From positions 1,087-32,639 of IMG/VR virus record IMGVR_UViG_3300003690_000039: DNA of 31,553 bases; one strand, written 5' to 3'. Shown in pieces: positions 1-6,094 of the stretch. How positions within the stretch are numbered: position 1 is the stretch's first letter; the number at the start of each line of letters is the position of its first letter. The stretch comes from a virus. The notes below the pieces were generated by a model, which was not told where the DNA came from, searched no databases, and saw nothing but the letters and a program-made list of their open reading frames with translations. The translations under genes were made by a program, and so were the position numbers.

Positions 1-658
1 TGGTGGCGCAATCAAGGTTGACCGCACCCGTAGACTCAATCGCCTTGTGATCCATGTGCTAGTGGGCGCTGCAGAGCGTCACGTTCCGATCCCGGGTGAC
101 CGTCAACCCTCGACGATGGGACGGTCACGGGTGGGCGCCCGCCTCGACGGGTTGCGAGCCCTACTTGACGCGGTAGGGTAGACCATCGCCGTTGCTAAGG
201 GCTTGACGCATGTAATGCAAGGGCCGTGCCAGGTTTACGGTACGGGCTGTCCACCGGGTCGGTTTCGGGTCCGATCCGGGGCTGTCGTGGTGCCGATTCC
301 GCGGCACGTAGAAGGGTTCACGGGGCACCCTTTCGGCGCGCATTTGCGCCCGGATCCGCGGGCGTGGCCAGTCGCCCCGTCACCCCCCCTCACGTGCTAG
401 ATCACAAGCCTCAGATCGCTCGCAGTTTTCAGGATTGTGCCCTAAGGGATTGAGAAATCCCTTTAGATACGGCCACTTGGCTCCGTAAAGGCTGCCCCTC
501 GCTAGCAGTCCGCCCGATGGAAGCGAGCTTCCAAGGCGGCCTTGCCGACGCGAGGGTAGCATTGCGGTGCAGATACGTCAAGTTCAGCAGTTCTCTCTCT
601 ATATTAGAAGTAGTAGTAGACAGCCGTTTCAGTACCGTGGTACAGGACGAGCCAAGAC
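1..658. other. Non-coding leader rich in inverted repeats
   Basis: No convincing gene is seen here. The short open frames lack ribosome sites and recognisable protein character. Perfect or near-perfect inverted repeats are frequent: 96-104/120-128 (9 bp), 159-164/173-178 (6 bp), 254-262/271-279 (9 bp with one G-U), 290-295/302-307 (6 bp), 335-339/346-350 (5 bp), and a cluster at 442-556 listed separately. CTTGACGC occurs at 164-171 and 202-209, and its 7-bp core is inverted at 576-582. A possible -10 element (TATATT, 600-605) lies before the gene at 659, without a good -35. The stretch could hold an origin, a control region or a structured RNA; the sequence alone does not decide. High GC content makes some of the short stems likely by chance. 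Confidence 0.5.
442..556 (+). ncRNA. Candidate structured RNA with possible pseudoknot
   Basis: Consecutive helices with almost no spacer can be drawn. They are 442-451 with 456-466 (one bulged T, GAGA tetraloop); 468-472 with 483-487; 490-495 with 505-510 (one G-U); 510-514 with 535-539 enclosing a perfect 6-bp hairpin at 518-523/528-533. CCCTCGC at 496-502, in the loop of the third hairpin, is complementary over 7 bp to GCGAGGG at 550-556, which would make an H-type pseudoknot. GCGAG at 523-527 could compete for the same loop. I recognise no known RNA family. The strand is assumed from the downstream gene. It could equally be DNA-level structure at an origin. Confidence 0.25.
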
Positions 659-1468
659 GTGCAGAAGTTGCACGACGCTGTGCTGTTGATGGGCGATGCT
701 GCGTTGGAGATCGCTACAGCACTCTCTGCGTTCACCAAGGAAGAGTTGAGTGATGGTGAGTTCAAGCGGCCTGGCGACCCGAAGCCTGTGGTGGTTGAGC
801 CGACCATCGCTGGTACGGGTACGGGGTTGGTTGAGCCCGCTCCCAGGCGCATGAACATCAAGGCTGCAGAGCCTCTCACGGCAGAGCGTTTCCACGGCCT
901 GGTGACGCCCAGCTCGATTGAGATGTGGGTGCTGGCCTGTTGTGACGAGTGGGACGCGCACCACATGGGTGGATACAACAGCCCGAAGAAGAAGAAGCCG
1001 ACGCCCAAGGCGGCAGAGCTGTACGCGAGCTTCGAGGGTTGGTGTCGCGCTACTGACACGCCATGTCAGACGCAGAAGTCGTTCAGCCGTGCGTTCAACA
1101 AGACGGTGTGGAAGGACCGCGTGACGGTGCATGGTCGCGGCCCTGGGCACCCGGTGGAGGAGAAGAGCTACGTCACCGGGAAGGTGTTGAGCTCGGGCAG
1201 TACGGAGCGCCGTCGGGCGTCTCGGAAGAACGCGAAGCGCCGTGGCTTCGACCTGGAGCACTGGAGCAAGATGGTTCGCTCGGTGCGTATGGAGAAGCTC
1301 AAGATCGGTCGCCCTGAGCTGGCGAGGATGCTCCAGGTGTCGACGGACTCGGTGAACCAGTGGGAGGCTGGTGTCTGCTTTGCCACCTCGGACCACCGGC
1401 AGATGCTCGAGGTGATCGCCAACTCCATGTCGGGCGTCGAGGCGCGTGCCTGGAAGAAGCCCGCGTGA
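659..1468 (+). CDS. Protein with two putative DNA-binding domains (winged helix + XRE-like HTH)
   Basis: This is a 269-residue protein with no full-length relative I recognise. Residues about 115-175 have the pattern of the winged-helix domain found at the C-terminus of D5/P4-type phage primase-helicases, with a YxxFxxWC motif near 122-129, then a basic wing and tyrosine. No primase or helicase motifs are present. Residues about 203-255 look like an XRE-type helix-turn-helix (LARMLQVSTDSVNQWEAG). A Lys/Arg-rich linker (about 183-195) joins the two. The start is GTG 659 with AGGA about 11 bases upstream; ATG 689 is an in-frame alternative. A replication-initiation or transcription-control role near the structured leader is inference. 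It ends 2 bp from the convergent gene. Confidence 0.65.
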   Translation: MQKLHDAVLLMGDAALEIATALSAFTKEELSDGEFKRPGDPKPVVVEPTIAGTGTGLVEPAPRRMNIKAAEPLTAERFHGLVTPSSIEMWVLACCDEWDAHHMGGYNSPKKKKPTPKAAELYASFEGWCRATDTPCQTQKSFSRAFNKTVWKDRVTVHGRGPGHPVEEKSYVTGKVLSSGSTERRRASRKNAKRRGFDLEHWSKMVRSVRMEKLKIGRPELARMLQVSTDSVNQWEAGVCFATSDHRQMLEVIANSMSGVEARAWKKPA

Positions 1469-1470
1469 GT

Positions 1471-2283
1471 CTAGTATTCGTAGTCGTCAGGCTCTTTCGC
1501 GCTGGGGGAGTAGGCCGCTGCCTGCATCCCGACGAAGCCAGGCGTGTCGCTGTAGGGTACGGCGCCTGGCTTCGTCGCGGGCGTTTGCCCTGGCCTCGCA
1601 CCTCCCCCGCCCTCGTGGGCTGCGAAGAGGTCTTGCAGTTGCGCGTATTGGCCGCTCGACTGCAGCGTGGGCATCGCGCCCCTTTGCTGCCCCGCCGCTT
1701 GCTTGGCCTGTGCGGCAGACCTGCGGTGTTCGGCCATGCCCTCGCGGTAGGCCTTCCATTCGGGGTTGTCTTCCCACCCCGTCCACTGGAATGTGCCCGG
1801 TCGGACCTCGGTGAGCCTGGCGTTCTTTGGCGCCTTTCTGCCCAGCATGTCGCGCCCTTCAGAGTACATATCGTCGAGCGACTTCTGCAGCGCATGGATA
1901 GACCCGTCACCCGACTCCACCCCTTTGATGATGGCGTCAATGCGCGCTTTCGGGGCCGAGAGCGTGAGTTGGATGTTGTCGTCGAGCTTCCCTGGGAGAT
2001 TCCCTCTGTAGGGGGTGCCGAACGCACCGTATGCCGACGACTTGATCTTATTGAGGAGGATGACGACTTGCCTCGCGTTGCCCTGGTTCACGGCGTTGTG
2101 CAGTTGTTGGAGCGTGTTGAACTCAGCGATGATGCCGAAGGCTCGTCGGTAGCCCATAGAATCGTCAGCCGCCGCGCCCTGCCGCGACCACTCGATAACC
2201 TGAGAGCCCCATCCGCCAGGACCAGGACTGGTGACGTCCAGGTAGTGCTTCGCGTGCTCGAGTGTGTAGTCGCCGTGCGCCAT
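1471..2283 (-). CDS. Hypothetical protein (270 aa), leftward island
   Basis: I do not recognise this protein. It is 270 residues, soluble in appearance, without signal peptide or membrane segment. The N-terminal two thirds are mixed helical. From about residue 180 it becomes rich in Ala, Gln and Gly and probably disordered, ending in an acidic YEY tail. The ATG at 2283 directly abuts the stop of the 57-residue gene and is preceded by the strong site AAGGGGG, which supports leftward coding over the long rightward frame on the other strand. It is the last gene of a three-gene leftward operon. Ala/Gln-rich low-complexity composition resembles minor phage structural proteins, but this is not evidence enough for a function. 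Confidence 0.7.
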   Translation of the reverse strand: MAHGDYTLEHAKHYLDVTSPGPGGWGSQVIEWSRQGAAADDSMGYRRAFGIIAEFNTLQQLHNAVNQGNARQVVILLNKIKSSAYGAFGTPYRGNLPGKLDDNIQLTLSAPKARIDAIIKGVESGDGSIHALQKSLDDMYSEGRDMLGRKAPKNARLTEVRPGTFQWTGWEDNPEWKAYREGMAEHRRSAAQAKQAAGQQRGAMPTLQSSGQYAQLQDLFAAHEGGGGARPGQTPATKPGAVPYSDTPGFVGMQAAAYSPSAKEPDDYEY

Positions 2284-2457
2284 CTAGTCCCCCTTATTCT
2301 TGGGCTCCTCTGTCTCCTCTGGTTCGTCCTTGAGCTTCTTCTTGGCGATGCCCTTTCGCGCCGAAGCCTCTTCGCCCTTCTTCCTTCCCCTCTTGCCACT
2401 CGGTGGTGGCAGGTGGATGGAGATGGTGATTATGGGTGCGTCGTGCGTTTCCTTCAT
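2284..2457 (-). CDS. Small lysine-rich hypothetical protein (57 aa)
   Basis: This 57-residue gene lies between the two other leftward genes with no spare bases on either side. Its ATG (2457) immediately follows the stop of the upstream gene, and its stop directly precedes the ATG at 2283. The site CTGGAGG lies about 8 bases before the start. The protein begins MKETHDAPIITISIHLPPP and continues as a highly charged Lys/Glu-rich tail that should be disordered. No family is recognised. Tight packing and a good ribosome site are the evidence that it is a real gene. Confidence 0.65.
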   Translation of the reverse strand: MKETHDAPIITISIHLPPPSGKRGRKKGEEASARKGIAKKKLKDEPEETEEPKNKGD

Positions 2458-2697
2458 CTAGATGCCTCCAGGCTGCTTGAAGCGTTTGGCGAGTCTGAGC
2501 GCGGCGAGAAGCGACGGATCCTTGTCCCTGCGTCCCTCGAGGTCTTTGATAGCGGCCTGCAGCTCGGTCATGGGGATCGTCTCACCCTTGCCCACGCCGA
2601 GGTACTTCCGCACCCGGCCCTCGCGCTTGACGGCGTCTCCGATCCAGTTCTTCGCGGCCTGCTGTCTCTCTGCGGGGGGTGCGACGCCGATAGCCAT
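2458..2697 (-). CDS. Small basic hypothetical phage protein (79 aa)
   Basis: This 79-residue basic protein is the first gene of the leftward operon. The segment YLGVGKGETIPMTELQAAI (about 32-50) followed by a Leu/Ala/Arg helix resembles, from memory, small phage proteins of unknown function with a 'GVxxGExIPxxxL' core. No catalytic motif is seen. The start ATG 2697 has a near-perfect site (GAGGAGG) that lies inside the 14-bp gap to the divergent methyltransferase gene. Its promoter must therefore lie within that gene; a candidate is at 2732-2761. Confidence 0.7.
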   Translation of the reverse strand: MAIGVAPPAERQQAAKNWIGDAVKREGRVRKYLGVGKGETIPMTELQAAIKDLEGRRDKDPSLLAALRLAKRFKQPGGI

Positions 2698-2711
2698 CAG
2701 GAGTCCTCCTC
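2698..2711. promoter_or_regulatory. Back-to-back Shine-Dalgarno sites of two divergent genes
   Basis: The 14 bases between the divergent starts (ATG 2697 on minus, GTG 2712 on plus) contain AGGAG read rightward (2699-2703) and AGGAGGA read leftward (reverse complement of 2704-2710). Each has suitable spacing to its own start, so both initiation regions are packed into one near-palindromic segment. No promoter can fit between the coding regions. Confidence 0.75.
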
Positions 2712-3374
2712 GTGATCGGCGGAATCAATCAATACTACCCGACTCCCCCAGAGGCTGTCTTGCCTCTCTTGCACTGGTTCTACCGGCGGCGGGTAGACGC
2801 TCTGGGCGATGTCGTCGATCCAGCAGCAGGCATGGGCGCCCTGCCACTGTGGCTCAGTCCCCTGGGAGCACACTGGCACGTCTACGATATCGACGAACGC
2901 TTCCGCGAGCCTCTCGAGCAGGTCCCTGGCGTAAAGTCGGTGAGCATTCAGGACAGCATCTCGAGGCTCTGGCCACCAGACAGCCACGTCGTCGCCAACC
3001 CACCCTACGGGCGTGAGCTCCTCAGGTTCGTCCACCGCATCGAGGAACACTGCCGGTACTACCATAGCTTCGGGGCCGTGCTCACGAGAGTCACCTGGTG
3101 GGGTGAGGGTGACCGTGGCGCCGTCTACAGTCCAGACGTCTTGCTCTGGCTCGAGGGCAGGCTTTCGTTTACTGGGGACGGACACTCGGATACCTCTTCT
3201 CACTGCTGGGCCATCTGGCTACCACAACCCAGTGATAGCACACTCATCGAGTGGGTGCCCAAGGGTAAGCCAACAGTCGAGCAGCAGAAGGAGCACCGGG
3301 CGATGCTCGGTATCCCAGACCGCCAGATAGAGCTTTTCGAGGAGGATAGCGATGAACATGCGACAGATCTTTGA
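2712..3374 (+). CDS. DNA N6-adenine methyltransferase
   Basis: This 220-residue protein is predicted to transfer a methyl group from S-adenosylmethionine to adenine N6 in DNA. It carries YYPTPPEAV (8-16), the cofactor loop DPAAGMGAL (36-44), YDID (58-61) and the catalytic motif IV NPPYG (96-100). An aromatic HCWAIWLP segment near 164 is typical of small phage methyltransferases. The length fits solitary phage enzymes without a restriction partner. GTG 2712 is the only plausible start: a TAG lies in frame at 2691, and the next Met (residue 41) is inside the cofactor loop. It overlaps the next gene by 23 bases. A likely role is protecting phage DNA from restriction or marking it for regulation; the target sequence is unknown. 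Confidence 0.87.
   Translation: MIGGINQYYPTPPEAVLPLLHWFYRRRVDALGDVVDPAAGMGALPLWLSPLGAHWHVYDIDERFREPLEQVPGVKSVSIQDSISRLWPPDSHVVANPPYGRELLRFVHRIEEHCRYYHSFGAVLTRVTWWGEGDRGAVYSPDVLLWLEGRLSFTGDGHSDTSSHCWAIWLPQPSDSTLIEWVPKGKPTVEQQKEHRAMLGIPDRQIELFEEDSDEHATDL
2732..2761 (-). promoter_or_regulatory. Candidate sigma70-type promoter for the leftward operon
   Basis: Read on the minus strand, AAGACA (reverse complement of 2756-2761) and TAGTAT (reverse complement of 2732-2737) are separated by 18 bases and match the sigma70 consensus at four positions each. Transcription would begin near 2724 and give a leader of about 27 bases before ATG 2697. The match is moderate and lies inside the methyltransferase coding region. 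Confidence 0.3.
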
Positions 3375-4278
3375 GCGTGCGTCCAGGGGCCATGATACTA
3401 TCGAGGTTGGCGCCTCGCGCTGGCCAGTGCCTGTGTCGGTGGCCCACCTGTGTACACCTGCTGCAACCCTGTCGACGCTTCACGGTCTCGAGCTAGGAGG
3501 TGATCAGTGCCCATGTGGACACCCGATAGAGGCATCCTCCCTATGTCCAGCGTGTAGGCGACCATACCAGACCCCTTGCTGCGCTGAGGACTGCACCGAA
3601 TGGGTGCAGCCCGAGGACCGTGGGCGTGGCGGCTGGTACATACCGCCGAGCCAGTGCTCCACATGTAGGGCCAAGGAAGAGAGGTCGCTCCGAGAGAGCC
3701 GCCTATGCTACGTCCCGAGGAGGCTAAAGGAGGCTGCGGCCGACTACGAGCGTCGCGATGGCCGTGAAGCAGCCGACCAGGCGCTCTATGATTGGCTCAA
3801 CGGCAACCCCGAGGACTCGATATGGCTCTCAGGCCCCCGAAAGAGCGGTAAATCCACCGCCGCAGCCCGTGCAGTCATCAAGATGGTCATGGGAGAGCGC
3901 TCCAAGAGCCTCATGTGGCTGGAATATGAGGACTTTGTAACCGCCTGCAAGCGGTGCTACCTCGATGACGGCGCCAAACAGTGGAAAATCCTCGATAAGG
4001 CCATGCAATGTGAGCTTTTGGTCTTCGATGACGTCTTTCCGCTCGTCAGGACGACCCCAGACGGCAGGATCTTGGGTGTAGAGCGCCTGAGCGCCCACGG
4101 GGCGCAGACATTGAGCGACATGCTGCGGAAAAGGCTGCATAACGGCCGCCCAACGGTGTTTACCTCGGTGCATACGGCCGAACGAGCGCTCGGGCACCTG
4201 GGAGAGCACGTTTTGAGTTGGTGGGAAGGGGTTGGCAGCAGTGCTGCGATTGAGGGGCCTAAGTGCGCTGGGAGGTGA
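3352..4278 (+). CDS. DnaC/IstB-like AAA+ ATPase with N-terminal zinc-binding cysteines
   Basis: This 308-residue protein combines an N-terminal cysteine-rich part with an AAA+ ATPase. Cysteine pairs at CPCG (53-56), CPAC (65-68), CCAEDC (76-81) and CSTC (102-105) can bind two zinc ions. The ATPase has Walker A GPRKSGKST (161-169), Walker B LLVFDDV (222-228) and a sensor-like TVFTSVHT strand (268-275). This layout is that of phage DnaC-type helicase loaders, though a transposition-type IstB ATPase is structurally similar. No helicase is in the window, so a host or out-of-window helicase would be the partner. The start ATG 3352 follows a strong GAGGAGG site and lies inside the methyltransferase gene. 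The final codons overlap the next gene by 16 bases. Confidence 0.8.
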   Translation: MNMRQIFERASRGHDTIEVGASRWPVPVSVAHLCTPAATLSTLHGLELGGDQCPCGHPIEASSLCPACRRPYQTPCCAEDCTEWVQPEDRGRGGWYIPPSQCSTCRAKEERSLRESRLCYVPRRLKEAAADYERRDGREAADQALYDWLNGNPEDSIWLSGPRKSGKSTAAARAVIKMVMGERSKSLMWLEYEDFVTACKRCYLDDGAKQWKILDKAMQCELLVFDDVFPLVRTTPDGRILGVERLSAHGAQTLSDMLRKRLHNGRPTVFTSVHTAERALGHLGEHVLSWWEGVGSSAAIEGPKCAGR

Positions 4279-4768
4279 GGGGTAGGAATGACCCGCAGTG
4301 TCGCGAGCTGGCCGATCGGCACTATAATCGGCAGAAGATCGGTGCGCCGGGCTTCGTTCCGCCGGGCAGGTGCTGCGTTCTGTACGCGGAAACGCTCACG
4401 GGCCGCGCCTTCTGGGTCACCTCGTGGCCGTATGCCGAGTATGTTAAGCACGAGTGGGGGGGGCATGGGTGTGCTCTGCCTTCAGAAATGAGGGCGCCGG
4501 GCTGTCTTCCGAGCTCATCACCGAGGCCGTGGCGGCCACGCGCTTTGTGTTTGGCGAGCCGCCCGACCTCGGCTTCATCACATTCGTTGACCGTGGGAAG
4601 ACAAGGGCGAAGGCGAACCCTGGATACTGCTACCAGATGGCCGGATGGGTGCCATGCGGGCGCACAAAGACCAAGCGGCTTTACGCGCTGCAACTACTCC
4701 CATCTGCGATGCCGCAACCGTCACCACCAATCGGCGGACAACTTGGACTGCTGGAGACGACCGGATGA
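4263..4768 (+). pseudogene. Mom-like GNAT-fold DNA-modification protein, frameshifted at a G8 run
   Basis: Two frames together make one plausible 168-residue protein. Frame one (GTG 4263, preceded by GAGGGG) encodes residues 1-67, including ADRHYNRQKIGAPGFVPPGR. After the run of eight G (4456-4463) the sense continues in the -1 frame with WVCSAFRNEGAGLSSELI and, further on, NPGYCYQMAGW. These blocks resemble phage proteins of the Mom/GNAT-like group linked to adenine hypermodification; the family match is from memory. The rejoined frame stops at 4766-4768 in an ATGA overlap with the next gene, as intact neighbours do, whereas the unshifted frame runs 7 bases past that start. The break could be a homopolymer miscount, a true mutation or programmed -1 slippage on G GGG GGG (4457-4463). 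No clear stimulatory pseudoknot is seen downstream. Confidence 0.6.
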
Positions 4769-5043
4769 AAAGTAGAGAAGGCGCCCTCACCCTGGGCTCA
4801 TACGTCCAGACGCTCCGCATCGAGCGCGGATTCAGCCTCCGCGAGCTCTCCAGGCGTGCTCAGATCAGCCTCTCGACGCTCTGTAGGCTCGAAAACGATG
4901 TCTACGTCCCCAGCGTGCAGAAGAGCCTCGATGCGCTCGACAAGCTCTGGCTGGCGCTCGGTGGGGACATGAACCAGATGCTGCAGCTGTCGCGCAGGTG
5001 TCCGTTGTGCGGGGGCGGGGGAGTGCTCAGTGGGGGGGCGTAG
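4765..5043 (+). CDS. XRE-family helix-turn-helix regulator with C-terminal CPLC motif
   Basis: This 92-residue protein has a classic XRE fold at about 10-70. The recognition region SLRELSRRAQISLSTLCRLE occupies residues 24-43, and a helix with LDALDKLWLALGG follows. It probably binds operator DNA as a dimer. The tail contains CPLCGGGG (79-86), a single cysteine pair that could form half a zinc site in a dimer. ATG 4765 is chosen because it sits in an ATGA overlap with the preceding stop, has GGAG upstream and starts the conserved domain; an open frame extends upstream but only antisense-like sequence is gained. It overlaps the nuclease gene by 14 bases. Whether it regulates this operon or the leader region is unknown. 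Confidence 0.78.
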   Translation: MKSREGALTLGSYVQTLRIERGFSLRELSRRAQISLSTLCRLENDVYVPSVQKSLDALDKLWLALGGDMNQMLQLSRRCPLCGGGGVLSGGA

Positions 5044-5410
5044 CAGCAGGCAGAAGGGCAAGCGTGGCGAGCGCGAGGCCGTCCGCCTCTTCACCGATCG
5101 CGGCTACCAGGCCAGGCGCGGGGACAGCCAGTCTAGAGGAGCTCGTGAAGCGGATGTCGAGGACACGCAGTTCTGGGTCGAGGTCAAGCGAGGCAAACGC
5201 TGCCCAGTGCGACGCGCCATCGTGCAGGCCGCAGGCGATACGGATGGCCGTCTGCCCATCGTCTTGTGGCGTGACGATCGCTCAGACTGGCGAATCGACA
5301 TGGCTGCTGATACCTTCTTTGCAATACTGGCATCTTGCGGACCCTCCGACTGGGTCTTACCGTACGAGCCAACGCAGGAGGAACTCGATGGCGAACAAGA
5401 CGAAGAGTAA
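5030..5410 (+). CDS. PDDEXK-fold nuclease, Holliday-junction-resolvase-like
   Basis: This 126-residue protein has the layout of archaeal Hjc-like and phage VRR/PDDEXK nucleases. RQKGKRGEREAVRLF (7-21) carries the leading glutamate E15, EAD (40-42) supplies the acidic metal ligand, and WVEVKRGKR (49-57) supplies the E51-V-K53 core. A PIVLWRDDRSDW strand (76-87) follows. It is predicted to cut branched DNA, for instance before packaging. A restriction-type or repair nuclease of the same fold cannot be excluded. The start GTG 5030 is inside a G-rich stretch overlapping the regulator's end; no earlier start in frame is supported. Its own tail is acidic and overlaps the next gene by 23 bases. Confidence 0.7.
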   Translation: MGGRSSRQKGKRGEREAVRLFTDRGYQARRGDSQSRGAREADVEDTQFWVEVKRGKRCPVRRAIVQAAGDTDGRLPIVLWRDDRSDWRIDMAADTFFAILASCGPSDWVLPYEPTQEELDGEQDEE

Positions 5411-5663
5411 GCCCAACGCTGAGAAGAAGCCCGACCCGGCCCCCGCGCCCAAGAGGCAGACACTCGACCTCAGCTGCCTCGGCGCCAAGGCCGAGAAGCA
5501 GGCCGGGTACTTCCTCGAGCAGGCCAGCACCAAACGGCAGGTCGACCCCGAGAAGATCCTCGCCGCGTGCCTCAACTACTGCGCGACGCTGGCTCAGCGA
5601 CGCCACGGCATCCACTTCGTCCTGCAGTCCATCGAGCAGACGACGCGATGCAAAATCAGATAA
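5388..5663 (+). CDS. Small hypothetical protein (91 aa)
   Basis: This 91-residue protein is preceded by an excellent AGGAGGA site 5 bases before ATG 5388. The first 25 residues are Lys/Pro/Ala-rich and likely disordered. The remainder is predicted helical (KAEKQAGYFLEQASTKRQ and a cysteine-containing helix at 58-72). I recognise no family. The position between the nuclease and the packaging genes, and the overlaps on both sides (23 and 16 bases), place it in the same transcription unit. A longer open frame begins at 4998, but only this start has a ribosome site and protein-like composition. Confidence 0.7.
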   Translation: MANKTKSKPNAEKKPDPAPAPKRQTLDLSCLGAKAEKQAGYFLEQASTKRQVDPEKILAACLNYCATLAQRRHGIHFVLQSIEQTTRCKIR

Positions 5664-6094
5664 GGTACGACCCGGCCCCAGGGGCACCGTTCCAGTGGCT
5701 GCTCGACTCGCTCATGGGCGCCGTCTCGGTGTGCGTGGACCAGGACCCGTCGCTGACAGAGGTCGAGCGCGCCGTAGGGCTGCAGATCACAGCACTCCGT
5801 GACACGCAAGAGGCGCTCAAGATGCTCGGAGAGCGGCGCCTCGGTAAGCGCGAGAAGGCCGCGAAGCCCCTGTTGCTGGTGTATCTGCACAAGATCCGAG
5901 GCAATACGCTCTCGCGCACCTGGGAGAAGGGTCTGGCTACGGGCTCCAGGGTGTCTGATAAGATGGACCTGCTCGCGAAGGACACCACCCGGTTCATGGC
6001 CGCACTCAACCTTGTCACCCATCCCAATACGCCGTTCAAGGCCATCGGTATGACGGTGAGGAAGTACAAGAACAATGTCGAAGAGCTCCACTGA
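5648..6094 (+). CDS. Hypothetical protein (148 aa) upstream of terminase
   Basis: This 148-residue protein is predicted to be mostly helical and soluble. Residues about 60-105 are basic (LGERRLGKREKAAKPLLLVY and onwards), which would suit nucleic-acid or protein contact. No motif of a known family is evident. The chosen start is ATG 5648, which overlaps the preceding stop by 16 bases; the ribosome site is weak, so coupling to the upstream gene is likely. Its 3' end overlaps the small terminase gene by 20 bases. The neighbourhood suggests a role in late DNA metabolism or packaging, but nothing in the sequence proves it. Confidence 0.62.
   Translation: MQNQIRYDPAPGAPFQWLLDSLMGAVSVCVDQDPSLTEVERAVGLQITALRDTQEALKMLGERRLGKREKAAKPLLLVYLHKIRGNTLSRTWEKGLATGSRVSDKMDLLAKDTTRFMAALNLVTHPNTPFKAIGMTVRKYKNNVEELH

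Noticed and set aside
203-753. Several 60-78-residue frames in the leader on both strands
   Set aside because: No ribosome sites, low protein-like character and heavy overlap with inverted repeats.
1360-2715. 451-residue rightward open frame opposite the leftward island
   Set aside because: All three leftward genes have good ribosome sites and exact abutting starts and stops. The rightward product is Arg/Leu/Val-rich antisense-like sequence with no ribosome site and would overlap the 659-1468 gene.
2697-3203. 168-residue leftward frame over the methyltransferase
   Set aside because: The rightward product carries clear methyltransferase motifs; the leftward one is its shadow.
4464-4545. Stimulatory pseudoknot after the slippery site
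   Set aside because: Only a small 5-bp hairpin some 60 bases downstream was found, too far for a standard stimulator.
5018-5043. Programmed frameshift joining the regulator to the nuclease at the G7 run
   Set aside because: A +1 shift would be needed and the run is not in slippery phase for that; the nuclease has its own GTG start at 5030.
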